Positions 22,977 through 32,483 of a stretch of 32,950 nt of DNA are shown here, in pieces. Both the position numbers and the translations under genes were made by a program. The notes below the pieces were generated by a model. That model searched no databases and was not told where the DNA came from. It saw only the letters and a list, made by a program, of their open reading frames with translations. The DNA is taken from contig NZ_OAOQ01000027.1 in NCBI RefSeq assembly GCF_900207575.1, forward strand, positions 1-32,950, given 5' to 3'. Numbering within the stretch: the stretch's first letter is position 1; the number at the start of each line of letters is the position of its first letter. The stretch is from Cereibacter ovatus. GTDB taxonomy: Bacteria > Pseudomonadota > Alphaproteobacteria > Rhodobacterales > Rhodobacteraceae.

Positions 22977-24770
22977 ATGGCACTACCGAACCAGATCGAC
23001 GGAACTGCCCTGCATGGCACCGATCCGTCCGGACAAGTGGCCCGCCCACCCCTGCACCAGATGGGGAAGCCTGTCGTCAGCACCCGCCTGTCCCGAAGTG
23101 CCATACGCCGTGTGGCCAAGCAGATTTCTGGTCTCGCCTGTGCAACCGAAAAGGCCTTTCTTCGTGCCGGATCAAGTCTCGAACAGGCCATCGGCCGCTT
23201 CGATCGGCTATCCATACCGCTGACCAACCTGCTGGCCCTTGTCGATGCCGGTGAATTCGCCGATGCCGCAGCCGAGGCTGCACGTCTTGAGGAACGCGCC
23301 CTCAGCTTCGCCGCAAACGGCGGCCCATTGTTTGACCGTATCGCTGCTCTGGCTGCCCGCTCGGACGTTCTGAATGCCGATCTCGCAGCGATGCGGCAGG
23401 TGATCCGCACCATGTCCATCGTCGCGCTGAATGCGCGGGTCACGGTGGCATCGCTGACAGAACAGAATACGGGCCTTGATGTCTTCACTACGGCAGCGAC
23501 ATCTCAGGTGCTCGAGGCCAGTGGCATCATCGGACAGATCAGCGAGACGGTCGAAGTTTTGGGCCATCGCATCCAGGTGGCAGCGGCCGAGGCGCAGTCC
23601 TTGTCCCATCTGCTAGGGCGCAATCTCGGGCAGACCCTCGCCGGCCTGCGTCTCGACATGGCGGCCTTTGAAATCGAGTTGGCCCGCACCACCACAGAAG
23701 GAAGCGTTCTGGTCCGACATGGCGACGATTTCCGCAGGGCAATCACGACAGCCGTCCTATCGCTGCAAATTGGCGACACCACGCGACAGCGACTCGAACA
23801 TATTGCAGCCTTTCTGGAGCCCTCAGCGGGCGTTCTCGATGTCGATCCGGCCGCAGCACGCATCATTCTGGCGCTTGCTGCGGGACAACTGCGTGACGCC
23901 CACGAACGTCACGCCGCCGCCATCGTCACTGCGCGTTGTGCCTTGCGGGATTCCGGGCAGGAAACGGCAGAGATCGGCCGCATCAGTGCGCGCATCGCGA
24001 CGGCTCCCCGGCACAATCTCAAGCACCATCTTCAACGCCTGCGAGAACTGCTCTGCGACTGCAGGTCCGCACAGGGCAGGCTCGTCGATGTCGCCGAGGG
24101 GCTGTCAGAGGGTTTGAACAATCTGCTCCAGATCCTTGGCCGGATGACAGGCGTGGAAGAGCGGATGGGTATGATCGGCCTCAACGCAGTTATCGCTTGT
24201 GTCCAACTGGGCGACGAGGCTCTCGCTCTGCGAGAGATATCGCTTCAGTTGCGAGAACTTGCTGCCACATCGGCAGACCGTCTTCGCCAGATCAACGAAG
24301 GTCTGTCGGACATGGCGAACGAAGCCGGCAAAACCACCGCCGATCTTTCGGGCAACTTCCGCATCGATCTGGACCAGCTGACCCAAGCTGGCGAACGAGT
24401 TTTCAATTGCCTGTCGCGGATCGAAACCGGGATACAGACAACCGGTGCGACCATTGAGCGAGAGCGTCGCATGGCGGAACGCGATGTTGCCGCCGGCGTA
24501 TCTGCGCTTGACGGGCACTCTTCAGCATTCGCTGACCTCGCCGGACTGACGCCAGAGCTGGAGTTCTGGTCGTCTCTCCTGTCAGAAAGGGATGCCGGGC
24601 CAGAGACGCCGCAAACCATGGCCGGCATCCGAAATGGGTATACGATGGCCGCAGAGCGACTCGTCCATGATACGATCCTTCGCGATCTTCTTCCCCAGGC
24701 TGTCGAGACCGAACCTGCCGAGATGCCACCGGCAGCGGATGATGACGACCTTTCCGCCGTGCTTTTCTGA
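22977..24770 (+). CDS. Soluble MCP-like protein with CheZ-like motif and tail
   Basis: This 597-residue helical protein has no membrane segment, HAMP or sensor domain. Two stretches resemble the tip of MCP signalling hairpins: MSIVALNARVTVASL near residue 147 and MGMIGLNAVIACVQLG near 400. Between them LQIGDTTRQRLEHI contains D267-x-x-x-Q271 with the D-x-T-x-Q spacing of the CheZ phosphatase site. The protein ends DDDDLSAVLF, reminiscent of the CheZ C-terminal peptide that docks on CheY (acidic pair, Leu, final Phe). ATG 22977 follows GCAGG; an upstream in-frame ATG at 22878 adds a Ser/Pro-rich unlikely extension. It lies between two receptor genes. Proposed role: scaffold or CheY-P phosphatase in the receptor array. 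This is inference; no family name is certain. Confidence 0.75.
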   Translation: MALPNQIDGTALHGTDPSGQVARPPLHQMGKPVVSTRLSRSAIRRVAKQISGLACATEKAFLRAGSSLEQAIGRFDRLSIPLTNLLALVDAGEFADAAAEAARLEERALSFAANGGPLFDRIAALAARSDVLNADLAAMRQVIRTMSIVALNARVTVASLTEQNTGLDVFTTAATSQVLEASGIIGQISETVEVLGHRIQVAAAEAQSLSHLLGRNLGQTLAGLRLDMAAFEIELARTTTEGSVLVRHGDDFRRAITTAVLSLQIGDTTRQRLEHIAAFLEPSAGVLDVDPAAARIILALAAGQLRDAHERHAAAIVTARCALRDSGQETAEIGRISARIATAPRHNLKHHLQRLRELLCDCRSAQGRLVDVAEGLSEGLNNLLQILGRMTGVEERMGMIGLNAVIACVQLGDEALALREISLQLRELAATSADRLRQINEGLSDMANEAGKTTADLSGNFRIDLDQLTQAGERVFNCLSRIETGIQTTGATIERERRMAERDVAAGVSALDGHSSAFADLAGLTPELEFWSSLLSERDAGPETPQTMAGIRNGYTMAAERLVHDTILRDLLPQAVETEPAEMPPAADDDDLSAVLF

Positions 24771-24909
24771 CAGTCACCGCGCCAATTTTCACCTTTGCTA
24801 AAGAGCTACTCCCTACCCTGCCAGCAACCCGCTGACGGGCGATGCTGACAATGACACCCCGACGACACGGCCTCTGCCTTGCCATCGGGCCAGAGAATGG
24901 ACGATCAAT

Positions 24910-27327
24910 ATGACCTCGCTAGCACGGCCGCCATTCATTCACCGGCACACTACCCGGCAAATGTTCCTTATACTGGCTTGCGTGCTTCCACTGACATGCG
25001 CAGGACTGGCGTCGACGATCTGGGCCGTGCGCACTGAGACTTTTGCACTCCAGACCAAACAAGCAGAGGCGTTGGTTGAGATTGTCAGCCGACAAGGTCG
25101 CGCCGCCCTGGCTTTTCGTGACGTACGCCGGATCGAGGATCTGCTTGACGCGGCAATCTCCGCGTCGAGGGGAGGAACCGTGGCAGCGATCGCCGTCGAT
25201 CAGGCCGGTCGTCCGGTTGCAATATCTGGCGCAGATGCCGCCACCGACATCGAATTACTGGAATTGGCTCGCAAAGCAGTGGCCGAACGGACGATGCTCC
25301 GCACATCGGGCGGAACAATTCTCGCCACTCCCGTGGAGCGCGATGATGACCACTCTGCGACCGGTGCCTTTGCGATCCGCTTCGAAAATTCTATCGCCAA
25401 TGCAGGCACATGGATGGGCTCCGCGATCACATTGTTCACCCTCGCCTTGAGCCTGACAATAATTGCAGGATTGCTCAGCTCGAGAAAATCCGCACGCCTC
25501 TGGAAAACCGCGGAAACTATCGATGGACTTGTGCACGATCGATCGATCGACAAGCAAATTTCCACGACAAGCAGAGACGAGCTTTCCGTAATAGAGAAGG
25601 GCATTTACGACCTTCAGTTGCGACTGACACGCGATCACGCAGACGACAAGAAACTCCTTAAAATGGAATCGGTGTTATCGTCACTTTCAACTCCGATCAT
25701 ATTCCTTCAACCCAATGGCAGAATTTTCTTTGCCAACCAAGCCGCAGCTCTCATCACATCAAAACCGGCGAATGAACTCGCAGGCACTCCAATCACAACG
25801 ATACATCCCGACCTTGGAGCAATCCACAACGATACAGGCCCGACAACCATTGAGATCGATGGCAATACATACGATATTACCGCCAGCAGGATGGGCGAAC
25901 CTGCCAAGGGTTTTGCCCTGATATTCAACAATGCCATGACAAACACCAACGAAGGCGCACTGATAAAGGCACTTGATCAAGGAATGGCATGGGCCCACTT
26001 CGACGATGATGGAAATCTACTTGAATCCAACGATTCTTTTTCTCAGGCATTTGACGGGAAGGCGATAAATCTCTCACAGGCCCTGGGAAATCCGAAATCC
26101 ACCAGCGACATCATCCAAGAGGCTTGGCAGCGGGGCGTCGCGCAGTGTACAGTTCGGTCCTTCTCCGCTGGGAGCAATCACACCTCCATCGTCAGGCTCG
26201 TGGCAGTGCCAGCAGGTGGAATCGTAATCTTCAGCATTGATGCGGCAGGTGTCATTGCGGATATCGAATCTGAAGTTTCGACAAAGTCGAACTATCTGCA
26301 AAATCAAGACGGCGCCGTTGCTATCCTGCGCGATGCCTTTCTAAACCTCGGCTGTGGCGATCTCACCCAAAGAATCGATCAACCGCTCGAAGGTGGCCTC
26401 GACGATTTGCGCCAAGCCTACAATGGCACAGTGGATCACTTGGTGCTCATAATGCGTGAGGTCATTGCAGCGGCGGAAAGCATACGTAACGAGGCACATG
26501 ACATAAGCTCGACAGCTCAGTCTCTGGCGCAGCGCACCGAAAACACTGCCGCCACTCTTGAAGAAACCGCCGCGGCTCTCGACGGGCTCACTGTTTCCGT
26601 CCGAACCGCCGCTGAAGGCGCCGCCGAGGCCGACCGGGTCGTCGCTGATGCCAAGGCGAGCGCTGAACAGAGTGGCCATGTCGTAGTGGAGACGGTAGCG
26701 GCGATGGATATGATCGCGGCATCTTCAGAAAAGATCACCTCTATCGTCAAGGTAATTGATGACATCGCGTTCCAAACCAATCTTCTCGCACTGAACGCCG
26801 GCGTCGAGGCCGCCCGAGCCGGCGAGGCGGGCCGTGGTTTCGCAGTCGTTGCCTCCGAAGTCAGGGCACTTGCGCAGCGATCATCCGAGGCTGCCCGCGA
26901 GATCACTGACCTCATCCTGAAAAGTGGCAATCAGGTTCGCCGTGGTGTCGACCTCGTCGGAAAGACAGGCGATGCACTGAAGCAAATCGTGAACTCCGTA
27001 TCTGAAATTTCAGAGCTTGTCTCCGAAATTGCGGTGTCTTCAAAACAGCAATCAGCCAGTCTCGCTGAAATCAACTGCGCAGTAAACAATCTTGATCATT
27101 CCACACAGCAGAATGCCGCTCGCCTCGAGGAAGCCACAGCTGCAAGCGAGTCGCTTACCCAAGACGCCAATTCGCTCTTCGAGACGGTAAAAAACTTCCG
27201 CCTCAACCAAGAAAACCACGACCGCAACCCCGTATTGAGCTTCCGCACGCGCCAGCTCGCCCCTGCAGCCTCGAAGCGTCAGGCGATAGCAACTCCGAAA
27301 TCTGAATCGGGATGGGAGGATTTCTGA
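24910..27327 (+). CDS. Methyl-accepting chemotaxis protein with PAS region and tether
   Basis: This 805-residue membrane chemoreceptor has TM1 at 18-39 ([20 protein letters not shown]), a periplasmic domain at 40-165, TM2 at about 168-190 ([17 protein letters not shown]), a HAMP-like linker, a PAS domain from about 258 ([20 protein letters not shown]), a second PAS-like segment at about 358-450, a HAMP at about 480 ([19 protein letters not shown]) and the signalling tip [20 protein letters not shown] near 616. The last five residues GWEDF match the xWExF pentapeptide that tethers CheR and CheB. The sensor/PAS half is visibly richer in A and T than the neighbours, suggesting a recombined or recently acquired sensor. 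Stop is 1 bp from the cheD start. Confidence 0.93.
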   Translation: MTSLARPPFIHRHTTRQMFLILACVLPLTCAGLASTIWAVRTETFALQTKQAEALVEIVSRQGRAALAFRDVRRIEDLLDAAISASRGGTVAAIAVDQAGRPVAISGADAATDIELLELARKAVAERTMLRTSGGTILATPVERDDDHSATGAFAIRFENSIANAGTWMGSAITLFTLALSLTIIAGLLSSRKSARLWKTAETIDGLVHDRSIDKQISTTSRDELSVIEKGIYDLQLRLTRDHADDKKLLKMESVLSSLSTPIIFLQPNGRIFFANQAAALITSKPANELAGTPITTIHPDLGAIHNDTGPTTIEIDGNTYDITASRMGEPAKGFALIFNNAMTNTNEGALIKALDQGMAWAHFDDDGNLLESNDSFSQAFDGKAINLSQALGNPKSTSDIIQEAWQRGVAQCTVRSFSAGSNHTSIVRLVAVPAGGIVIFSIDAAGVIADIESEVSTKSNYLQNQDGAVAILRDAFLNLGCGDLTQRIDQPLEGGLDDLRQAYNGTVDHLVLIMREVIAAAESIRNEAHDISSTAQSLAQRTENTAATLEETAAALDGLTVSVRTAAEGAAEADRVVADAKASAEQSGHVVVETVAAMDMIAASSEKITSIVKVIDDIAFQTNLLALNAGVEAARAGEAGRGFAVVASEVRALAQRSSEAAREITDLILKSGNQVRRGVDLVGKTGDALKQIVNSVSEISELVSEIAVSSKQQSASLAEINCAVNNLDHSTQQNAARLEEATAASESLTQDANSLFETVKNFRLNQENHDRNPVLSFRTRQLAPAASKRQAIATPKSESGWEDF

Positions 27328-27328
27328 C

Positions 27329-27934
27329 GTGTCCAGCCTCCGATCTTCAAGCTCCGTTTCAGGACGAAAAAACAATCGAGAAATTCGAATGGATGATGCG
27401 ACCTCGGCAAAAAACGAAGTCCAAAACATTCACGTCATGCAAGGTGGGTGTGAGGCATCCGCTTCGGAGGCAACAGTCCTTGTGACAATTCTGGGTTCAT
27501 GTGTCTGCACATGCCTATGCGATCAAGAGGCAAAGGTCGGCGGAATGAATCACTTTCTGCTGCCGGATGCCAGTTTCGACAATTCGGGACAGCTTCGCTA
27601 CGGATTACACGCCATGGAGTTGTTGATCAACGGGGTACTCAAGCTCGGCGGGCGGCGGCACCGGCTGCAGGCAAAGCTCTTCGGAGGCGCCATGATGAAC
27701 GCCCGGCTGGGAACAATCGGGCGCGCAAATGCTGCATTCGCTTTACGGTTTCTAGAATCGGAAGGGATCGCCTGCACCGGCCAAAGCCTCGGCGGAACTC
27801 GGGCGCGCCGCATCCGATTCTGGCCGGCCAGCGGGCGTGCTCAGCAGATGTTCCTAAATGGCGATGTAGACCTGCCTGTCGAGAAACCGGAAGTCCAGAT
27901 CGAAAGAGGAGCCGGTGATGTCATCTTTTTCTAA
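27329..27934 (+). CDS. cheD: Chemoreceptor glutamine deamidase
   Basis: CheD deamidates Gln residues in receptor methylation helices to Glu and takes part in adaptation. The catalytic Cys is in TILGSCVCTCL, His in GGMNHFLLP, and the Thr of the triad in the same TILGSC strand; the family end FGGAMMNARLGTIGRANAAF with TRARRIRFWPASGRA is present. GTG 27329 has a very good GGGAGGA 8 nt upstream, inside the end of the receptor gene, giving 201 residues; ATG 27389 (181 residues) is the alternative and would match typical lengths better. It lies directly behind the tethered receptor, its likely substrate. Confidence 0.93.
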   Translation: MSSLRSSSSVSGRKNNREIRMDDATSAKNEVQNIHVMQGGCEASASEATVLVTILGSCVCTCLCDQEAKVGGMNHFLLPDASFDNSGQLRYGLHAMELLINGVLKLGGRRHRLQAKLFGGAMMNARLGTIGRANAAFALRFLESEGIACTGQSLGGTRARRIRFWPASGRAQQMFLNGDVDLPVEKPEVQIERGAGDVIFF

Positions 27935-27978
27935 CCCTTTGTCGGGGATCCCGGCATCTTCAACCACCGCGGTGAACC

Positions 27979-28263
27979 ATGACCACACGCATTGATCTCC
28001 CTGCCCGCCTGGACCATCAGGCAGCCCGCAACCTGTATTCCATCCTTTCTCGTGAGCAAGGCAAGCCAATCCACATCGACTGCAGCACCGTTACGTTTGT
28101 GGGGGGGCTCGCCGTGCAGGTTCTGCTTTCTGCCGCCGTTCGATGGCGTCGTGACGGTATTCCCTTCAGTTGCGATCTTCCTTCCCTGGCCTTTACCGAC
28201 GACCTCGCCCGTCTGGGGGTCGACCCTTCCGAACTTTACGAGGACGTAGCCCCATGCCACTGA
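27979..28263 (+). CDS. STAS-domain protein, CheS-like position
   Basis: This 94-residue STAS-type domain reads TTRIDLPARLDHQAARNLYS, strand PIHIDCSTVTFVGGLAVQVL, then SAAVRWRRDGIPFSCDLPS. The phosphorylatable Ser of anti-sigma antagonists is replaced (VTFVGGLAVQ). Size and place directly before cheY-cheA match CheS of rhizobial che operons, which binds CheA and speeds loss of phosphate from CheY1; whether it is the same family is inference. It overlaps the next cheY by 10 bp. Confidence 0.75.
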   Translation: MTTRIDLPARLDHQAARNLYSILSREQGKPIHIDCSTVTFVGGLAVQVLLSAAVRWRRDGIPFSCDLPSLAFTDDLARLGVDPSELYEDVAPCH

Positions 28264-28622
28264 CCGTGCTGGCCATCGACGACTCACGAACAATCCGGGA
28301 ACTTCTCCGAGAGGCCCTTGTCCAGGCCGGATTTGAGGTTCAACTCGCGATCGACGGTATCGACGGGCTGGAAAAACTTGCACTCGCTGTGCCCGATGCC
28401 GTGATCACCGATATCAACATGCCGCGCCTAGATGGATTTGGCTTCATCAAGGCGGTTCGCGACAAGGCCGAGCATTCCGCACTGCCTATCATCGTCCTGA
28501 CAACCGAAAGCGCGGCAGAACTCAAGGCGCGTGCCCGCGAGGCCGGAGCAACCGCTTGGATCGTCAAACCGTTCGACGAAGCCAAGCTTGTCTCGGCGCT
28601 GCGCCGCGTCACCGCTGCCTGA
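28254..28622 (+). CDS. cheY: CheY-like response regulator (second copy)
   Basis: This 122-residue receiver has LAIDDSRTIRELL, phosphoacceptor in VITDINMPRLDGFGF, Thr in IVLTTESAAEL and Lys in WIVKPFDEAKL. It starts inside the STAS gene (overlap 10 bp) and ends 8 bp before cheA, so all three are coupled. By its place it corresponds to CheY1 of alphaproteobacterial che operons, often a phosphate sink for CheA while another CheY acts on the motor. Confidence 0.93.
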   Translation: MPLTVLAIDDSRTIRELLREALVQAGFEVQLAIDGIDGLEKLALAVPDAVITDINMPRLDGFGFIKAVRDKAEHSALPIIVLTTESAAELKARAREAGATAWIVKPFDEAKLVSALRRVTAA

Positions 28623-28630
28623 GGCCCGCC

Positions 28631-30739
28631 ATGGATCATGCGGATATTCGCGGAACCTTCTTCATCGAGTGCGAAGACCTGATGGAGGCCCTTAACGACG
28701 GTCTCGACCGGATTGACGACAGTTGGGACACAGGTGCGGATCCCGAAACAATCAACGCCGTCTTCAGGGCCGTCCACTCGATCAAGGGCGGGGCAGGCGC
28801 CTTCAAGTTGGATACGCTCGTGCGCTTTGCGCACCAGTTCGAAACGACACTGGACGCCTTGCGTGCCGGACGGATCATGCCTGAGCCGGCATTGCTCCAT
28901 CTCTTCCACCGCGCGGCCGACCAATTGTCCGATCTGCTTCAGGCGGCACGAACGGGTGCCGCTGTCGAAGCGGATAACAGTGCCGCACTTGTGCGCGAAC
29001 TGGCCGCCGCCGCTGGAGATGAGGACGCGACAAGCGACGCGGATGCCGAGGATTTTGGCTTCGTGCCCATGGCGCTGACCCTCGATCTGGACATGGACGC
29101 GGCACCTCTGCCCGAAGGCAACCGTCGCTATGCGATCACATTCAGTCCCCTGCGAGGGCTTTATTCCTGTGGCAACGATCCCTGCGTTCTCTTCCGTGTT
29201 CTCGCAGATCTCGGACAGCTGGAGGTGCGCCTCGACCGGTCACGTCTGCCCGATTTTGATGCGTTGGACTGGCAAGAAAGCTGGCTTTCCTGGGAACTCA
29301 CGCTGGAGACCGACGAGCCCGAGCATCAGATCGACGAGGTTTTCGAGTTCGTCGAAGGCCTTTGCACCCTCGAAATCAGGTTGTTGTCCGACACGCCCTC
29401 TCCCACCGACCCCGGCAATCCGACCGCCCCAGATCCTGGAGCGCCAAGCTGGGATCCACCGGCTGAGGACAGCACGCCACCCAGCTCCGGCACCCTGTCT
29501 GCCGCCGTTCCCACGGCATCTCGGGACAATGAGAAATCCTCGCCCCCGCGTGCGACCGTGCGAGTTGAACTCGACCGTGTGGATCGCCTTATCAACATCG
29601 TGGGCGAACTTGTCATCAACCAGGCAATGCTCTCCCAATGTGTGCAGGACGAGGGCGTGCCACCACGTTCTCCAATCCGAACAAGGCTGGACGATTTCAA
29701 GAGCCTGGCCCGCGAGATTCAGGAAAGTGTGATGGCCATCCGGGCTCAGGCCATCAAGCCGCTGTTCCAGCGCATGTCGCGCATCGCCCGCGAGGCGGCC
29801 GACATCGCCGGAAAGCAGATCCGGCTTGTCACCGAAGGCGAAACGACAGAGGTCGACAAGACAGTGATCGAGCGTCTGGCCGATCCTCTCACCCACATGA
29901 TCCGCAATGCGGTCGATCACGGGATCGAATCGCCAGAGAAGCGCCAAGCCGCTGGCAAATTTGAAACCGGCACGATCATTCTCTCGGCCGAACACCGATC
30001 GGGTCGCGTTCTTATCGAGGTGCGCGACGATGGTGGGGGAATCAACCGCCCCAGGGTTCTGGACATCGCCAAGTCGAAGGGGCTCGTTCCCGAGGACGCC
30101 CAGTTGGCCGACGAAGAGATTGACTCGCTGCTTTTTCTTCCCGGATTCTCGACCTCCGCCGTGGTCTCGGACCTCTCCGGGCGCGGGGTCGGCATGGACG
30201 TCGTCAAGAGCGCGATCCAGGCCCTGGGCGGGCGTATCGCCATCGCCTCCGAACCGGGCAAGGGCACGACGTTTTCGATCAGTCTTCCCCTTACTTTGGC
30301 GGTGCTTGACGGAATGGTTGTCGATGTCGCGGGACACACCATGGTGGTTCCCGTTCCTGCCATCATTGAAACGCTTCGTCCGCGACCGCAGGACGTGCAT
30401 TCTCTCGGTGCCGGCGAACAGGTCGTCGCCATCCGTGGCAGTTTCATCCCGATCGTCGATTGCGGGGCGATCTTCGGATATCGCAGTCCGGTTCGCCGCT
30501 ATGACAGCACGGTTCTACTGCTCGTCGAAACGGGTCGCCAGAAGCTCTGCGCCCTCGTCGTCGACGGCATTCATGACCAACGCCAGGTGGTGATCAAGGG
30601 CCTCGAGAATGGCTACGGCCGCATCCCCGGCATTGCGGCCGCCACCATTCTCGGCGACGGCCGCATCGCACTTATCATCGATCCAGAAGAGGCGGTCGCA
30701 CTCGGTTCCGGCGATCCGTCCCTCAATCCCGAGGTTTGA
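28631..30739 (+). CDS. cheA: Chemotaxis histidine kinase CheA
   Basis: This 702-residue kinase couples receptors to CheY. Domains in order: P1 Hpt with the phosphorylated His49 in AVHSIKGGAGAF; a P2-like CheY-binding part (about 150-250, RYAITFSPLRGLYSCGNDPC); a Pro/Asp-rich linker (about 255-310); P3 dimerisation (RVELDRVDRLINIVGELVIN); P4 ATPase with the N box HMIRNAVDHGIESPEKR near 422, G1 DDGGGI, GFSTSAVVSDLSGRGVGMDV near 507 and GKGTTFSISLPL; and P5 CheW-like regulatory domain from about 565. All catalytic motifs are intact. ATG 28631 follows TGAGG. Followed 3 bp later by cheW. Confidence 0.97.
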   Translation: MDHADIRGTFFIECEDLMEALNDGLDRIDDSWDTGADPETINAVFRAVHSIKGGAGAFKLDTLVRFAHQFETTLDALRAGRIMPEPALLHLFHRAADQLSDLLQAARTGAAVEADNSAALVRELAAAAGDEDATSDADAEDFGFVPMALTLDLDMDAAPLPEGNRRYAITFSPLRGLYSCGNDPCVLFRVLADLGQLEVRLDRSRLPDFDALDWQESWLSWELTLETDEPEHQIDEVFEFVEGLCTLEIRLLSDTPSPTDPGNPTAPDPGAPSWDPPAEDSTPPSSGTLSAAVPTASRDNEKSSPPRATVRVELDRVDRLINIVGELVINQAMLSQCVQDEGVPPRSPIRTRLDDFKSLAREIQESVMAIRAQAIKPLFQRMSRIAREAADIAGKQIRLVTEGETTEVDKTVIERLADPLTHMIRNAVDHGIESPEKRQAAGKFETGTIILSAEHRSGRVLIEVRDDGGGINRPRVLDIAKSKGLVPEDAQLADEEIDSLLFLPGFSTSAVVSDLSGRGVGMDVVKSAIQALGGRIAIASEPGKGTTFSISLPLTLAVLDGMVVDVAGHTMVVPVPAIIETLRPRPQDVHSLGAGEQVVAIRGSFIPIVDCGAIFGYRSPVRRYDSTVLLLVETGRQKLCALVVDGIHDQRQVVIKGLENGYGRIPGIAAATILGDGRIALIIDPEEAVALGSGDPSLNPEV

Positions 30740-30742
30740 CCC

Positions 30743-31204
30743 ATGGCAGTGCCCCGCACCGCATCCGACCTTCGCGAGATCGTCGCATTCCGTATTGGCA
30801 ATCAGGAATTCTGCCTTGATATCCGCAGCGTGCGCGAAATCCGCAGTTGGACTCCCACGACGGTGCTGCCCCATGCCCCGCCCTATGTGATGGGAGTGAT
30901 CAACCTTCGCGGCGCAGTCGTGCCAATCATCAACCTCGCCGAGCGCCTGGCACTCGGTGCACTTCAGCCCGACACGCGGCATGTCATCATTATCGCGGTG
31001 ATTGAAACGCAGATCGCGGGGCTTCTGGTCGATGCGGTCTCTGACATCCTTACGGTCGCTCCCACGGCGGTGCAGGCGACCCCTCGTGTCGGGTCGGAGG
31101 TGACGCAGGCTTTTGTCCGCGGGGTCATCGCGATGGAGCAGCGAATGCTCCGCCTGATCGACCTTTCAGCCGTCATCCCCGGGGTCGGAGATCGCGACTT
31201 ATGA
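30743..31204 (+). CDS. cheW: Chemotaxis coupling protein CheW
   Basis: This 153-residue adaptor links receptors with CheA in the array. Family features: [20 protein letters not shown], the receptor-facing [20 protein letters not shown] and the end [21 protein letters not shown] 30743 is 3 bp after the cheA stop; its own stop overlaps the cheR start (ATGA). Normal length. Confidence 0.95.
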   Translation: MAVPRTASDLREIVAFRIGNQEFCLDIRSVREIRSWTPTTVLPHAPPYVMGVINLRGAVVPIINLAERLALGALQPDTRHVIIIAVIETQIAGLLVDAVSDILTVAPTAVQATPRVGSEVTQAFVRGVIAMEQRMLRLIDLSAVIPGVGDRDL

Positions 31205-32097
31205 TGCAGGATATCCGGCACTGCCTGACAGAAGAACGGGATCTGCCGCTATCCGCGGACGATTTTCAGCGGATTGCACGCATCGCGCATGACGAGGCCG
31301 GACTCGCCATGGCCGACGCCAAGGAGGCGCTGGTCTATGCCCGTCTGGTCAAGCGCCTGCGCCAACTCTCGATCGACAATTTTACAGATTATATCGACCT
31401 GATCTCGCAGCCCGAATCAGAATACGAGCGCGCGGTGTTCATCTCGATCATGACAACCAACACAACGCGGTTCTTTCGCGAAGACCATCATTTCGAATTT
31501 CTGGCCGAAACGGTCTTGCCACCCCTGGTTGCCGCCGCCCGTCGTGGAGATAGGGTTCGCCTATGGTCGGCCGGATGTTCCTCGGGCGAAGAGCCCTACA
31601 GCATCGCCATGACGGTGTTACGCCTCTGTCCCGGGGCGGGATCGCTAGACCTGAAGATCCTTGCGACCGATATTGACCGACAGATCCTGCTCGCGGCCCA
31701 GCAGGGAAGCTACGTCGAAGCGGCACTGTCGGAGCTGCCCGAGGATGTCCGCAAGCGCCATTTCAGCCCGGCGGACAAGGCCGGAAATTGTCAGATCGGC
31801 GATGAGATCAAGGCGCTGGTGACCTTCAAGACACTGAATCTCGCGAAGCCATGGCCGGTGACAGGGCCATTCCAAGTGATCTTCTGCCGCAACGTTGCGA
31901 TCTATTTCGACTCGGCCATGCAGGAACGGGTCTGGCGTGGCTTTGCGGGGACGCTGGCTCCAGGCGGATATCTTTTCATCGGACATTCCGAACGACTTTC
32001 GTCTTCGGTCAGACACCAATTCGAAACGGTTGGCATGACATCATATCGCCTGCGCGCTTCGCATATCCCCGACAGGCGGGGGAAAGGAGAATACTGA
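31201..32097 (+). CDS. cheR: Chemoreceptor methyltransferase CheR
   Basis: This 298-residue S-adenosylmethionine-dependent enzyme methylates receptor Glu residues. It has an N-terminal helical CheR domain, then [20 protein letters not shown], the cofactor loop [18 protein letters not shown] (about 122-139), [11 protein letters not shown] and [20 protein letters not shown]. The beta-subdomain that binds the xWExF tether is expected inside the C-terminal domain, consistent with the GWEDF tail on the 24910 receptor. It overlaps cheW by 4 bp and the next cheY by 1 bp. No cheB follows, which is unusual. Confidence 0.96.
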   Translation: MMQDIRHCLTEERDLPLSADDFQRIARIAHDEAGLAMADAKEALVYARLVKRLRQLSIDNFTDYIDLISQPESEYERAVFISIMTTNTTRFFREDHHFEFLAETVLPPLVAAARRGDRVRLWSAGCSSGEEPYSIAMTVLRLCPGAGSLDLKILATDIDRQILLAAQQGSYVEAALSELPEDVRKRHFSPADKAGNCQIGDEIKALVTFKTLNLAKPWPVTGPFQVIFCRNVAIYFDSAMQERVWRGFAGTLAPGGYLFIGHSERLSSSVRHQFETVGMTSYRLRASHIPDRRGKGEY

Positions 32098-32483
32098 TGG
32101 CACTGAGGGACAGCATCCGGATCATGGTGGTGGACGACATGTCCACGAGTCGCGGGCTGATCATCCAGGCGCTCGAAGAACTGGGCATCAAGAAGATCGA
32201 CTTCTGCAAGGACGGCGCAAGCGCGCTGCGTCAGCTAGCGGCCAATCCCGTGCATCTTGTGATTTCGGACTACAACATGCCTGGACTTGACGGTTTGGGA
32301 CTTCTCAAGGGCATTCGCGAGAACAAGACGACCCAGCGAATGGGTTTCATCCTCGTCAGCGGCACCGCAAACCGCGACATCATCGAGAAAGGGCAGGCAC
32401 TGGGCATGAACAACTTTCTGAAAAAGCCCTTCACAACCGACGGAATGCGACGGGCAATCCAGACCGTCGTGGGCGCACTATGA
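32097..32483 (+). CDS. cheY: CheY-like response regulator (third copy)
   Basis: This 128-residue receiver has IMVVDDMSTSRGLI, phosphoacceptor in LVISDYNMPGLDGLG, a Ser in FILVSGTANRD at the Thr position and Lys in NFLKKPFTTDGM. It resembles CheY2-type motor-binding regulators of alphaproteobacteria more than the other two copies. ATG 32097 overlaps the cheR stop, with GGAAAGGAGA just before. It overlaps the next small gene by 4 bp. Confidence 0.93.
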   Translation: MALRDSIRIMVVDDMSTSRGLIIQALEELGIKKIDFCKDGASALRQLAANPVHLVISDYNMPGLDGLGLLKGIRENKTTQRMGFILVSGTANRDIIEKGQALGMNNFLKKPFTTDGMRRAIQTVVGAL

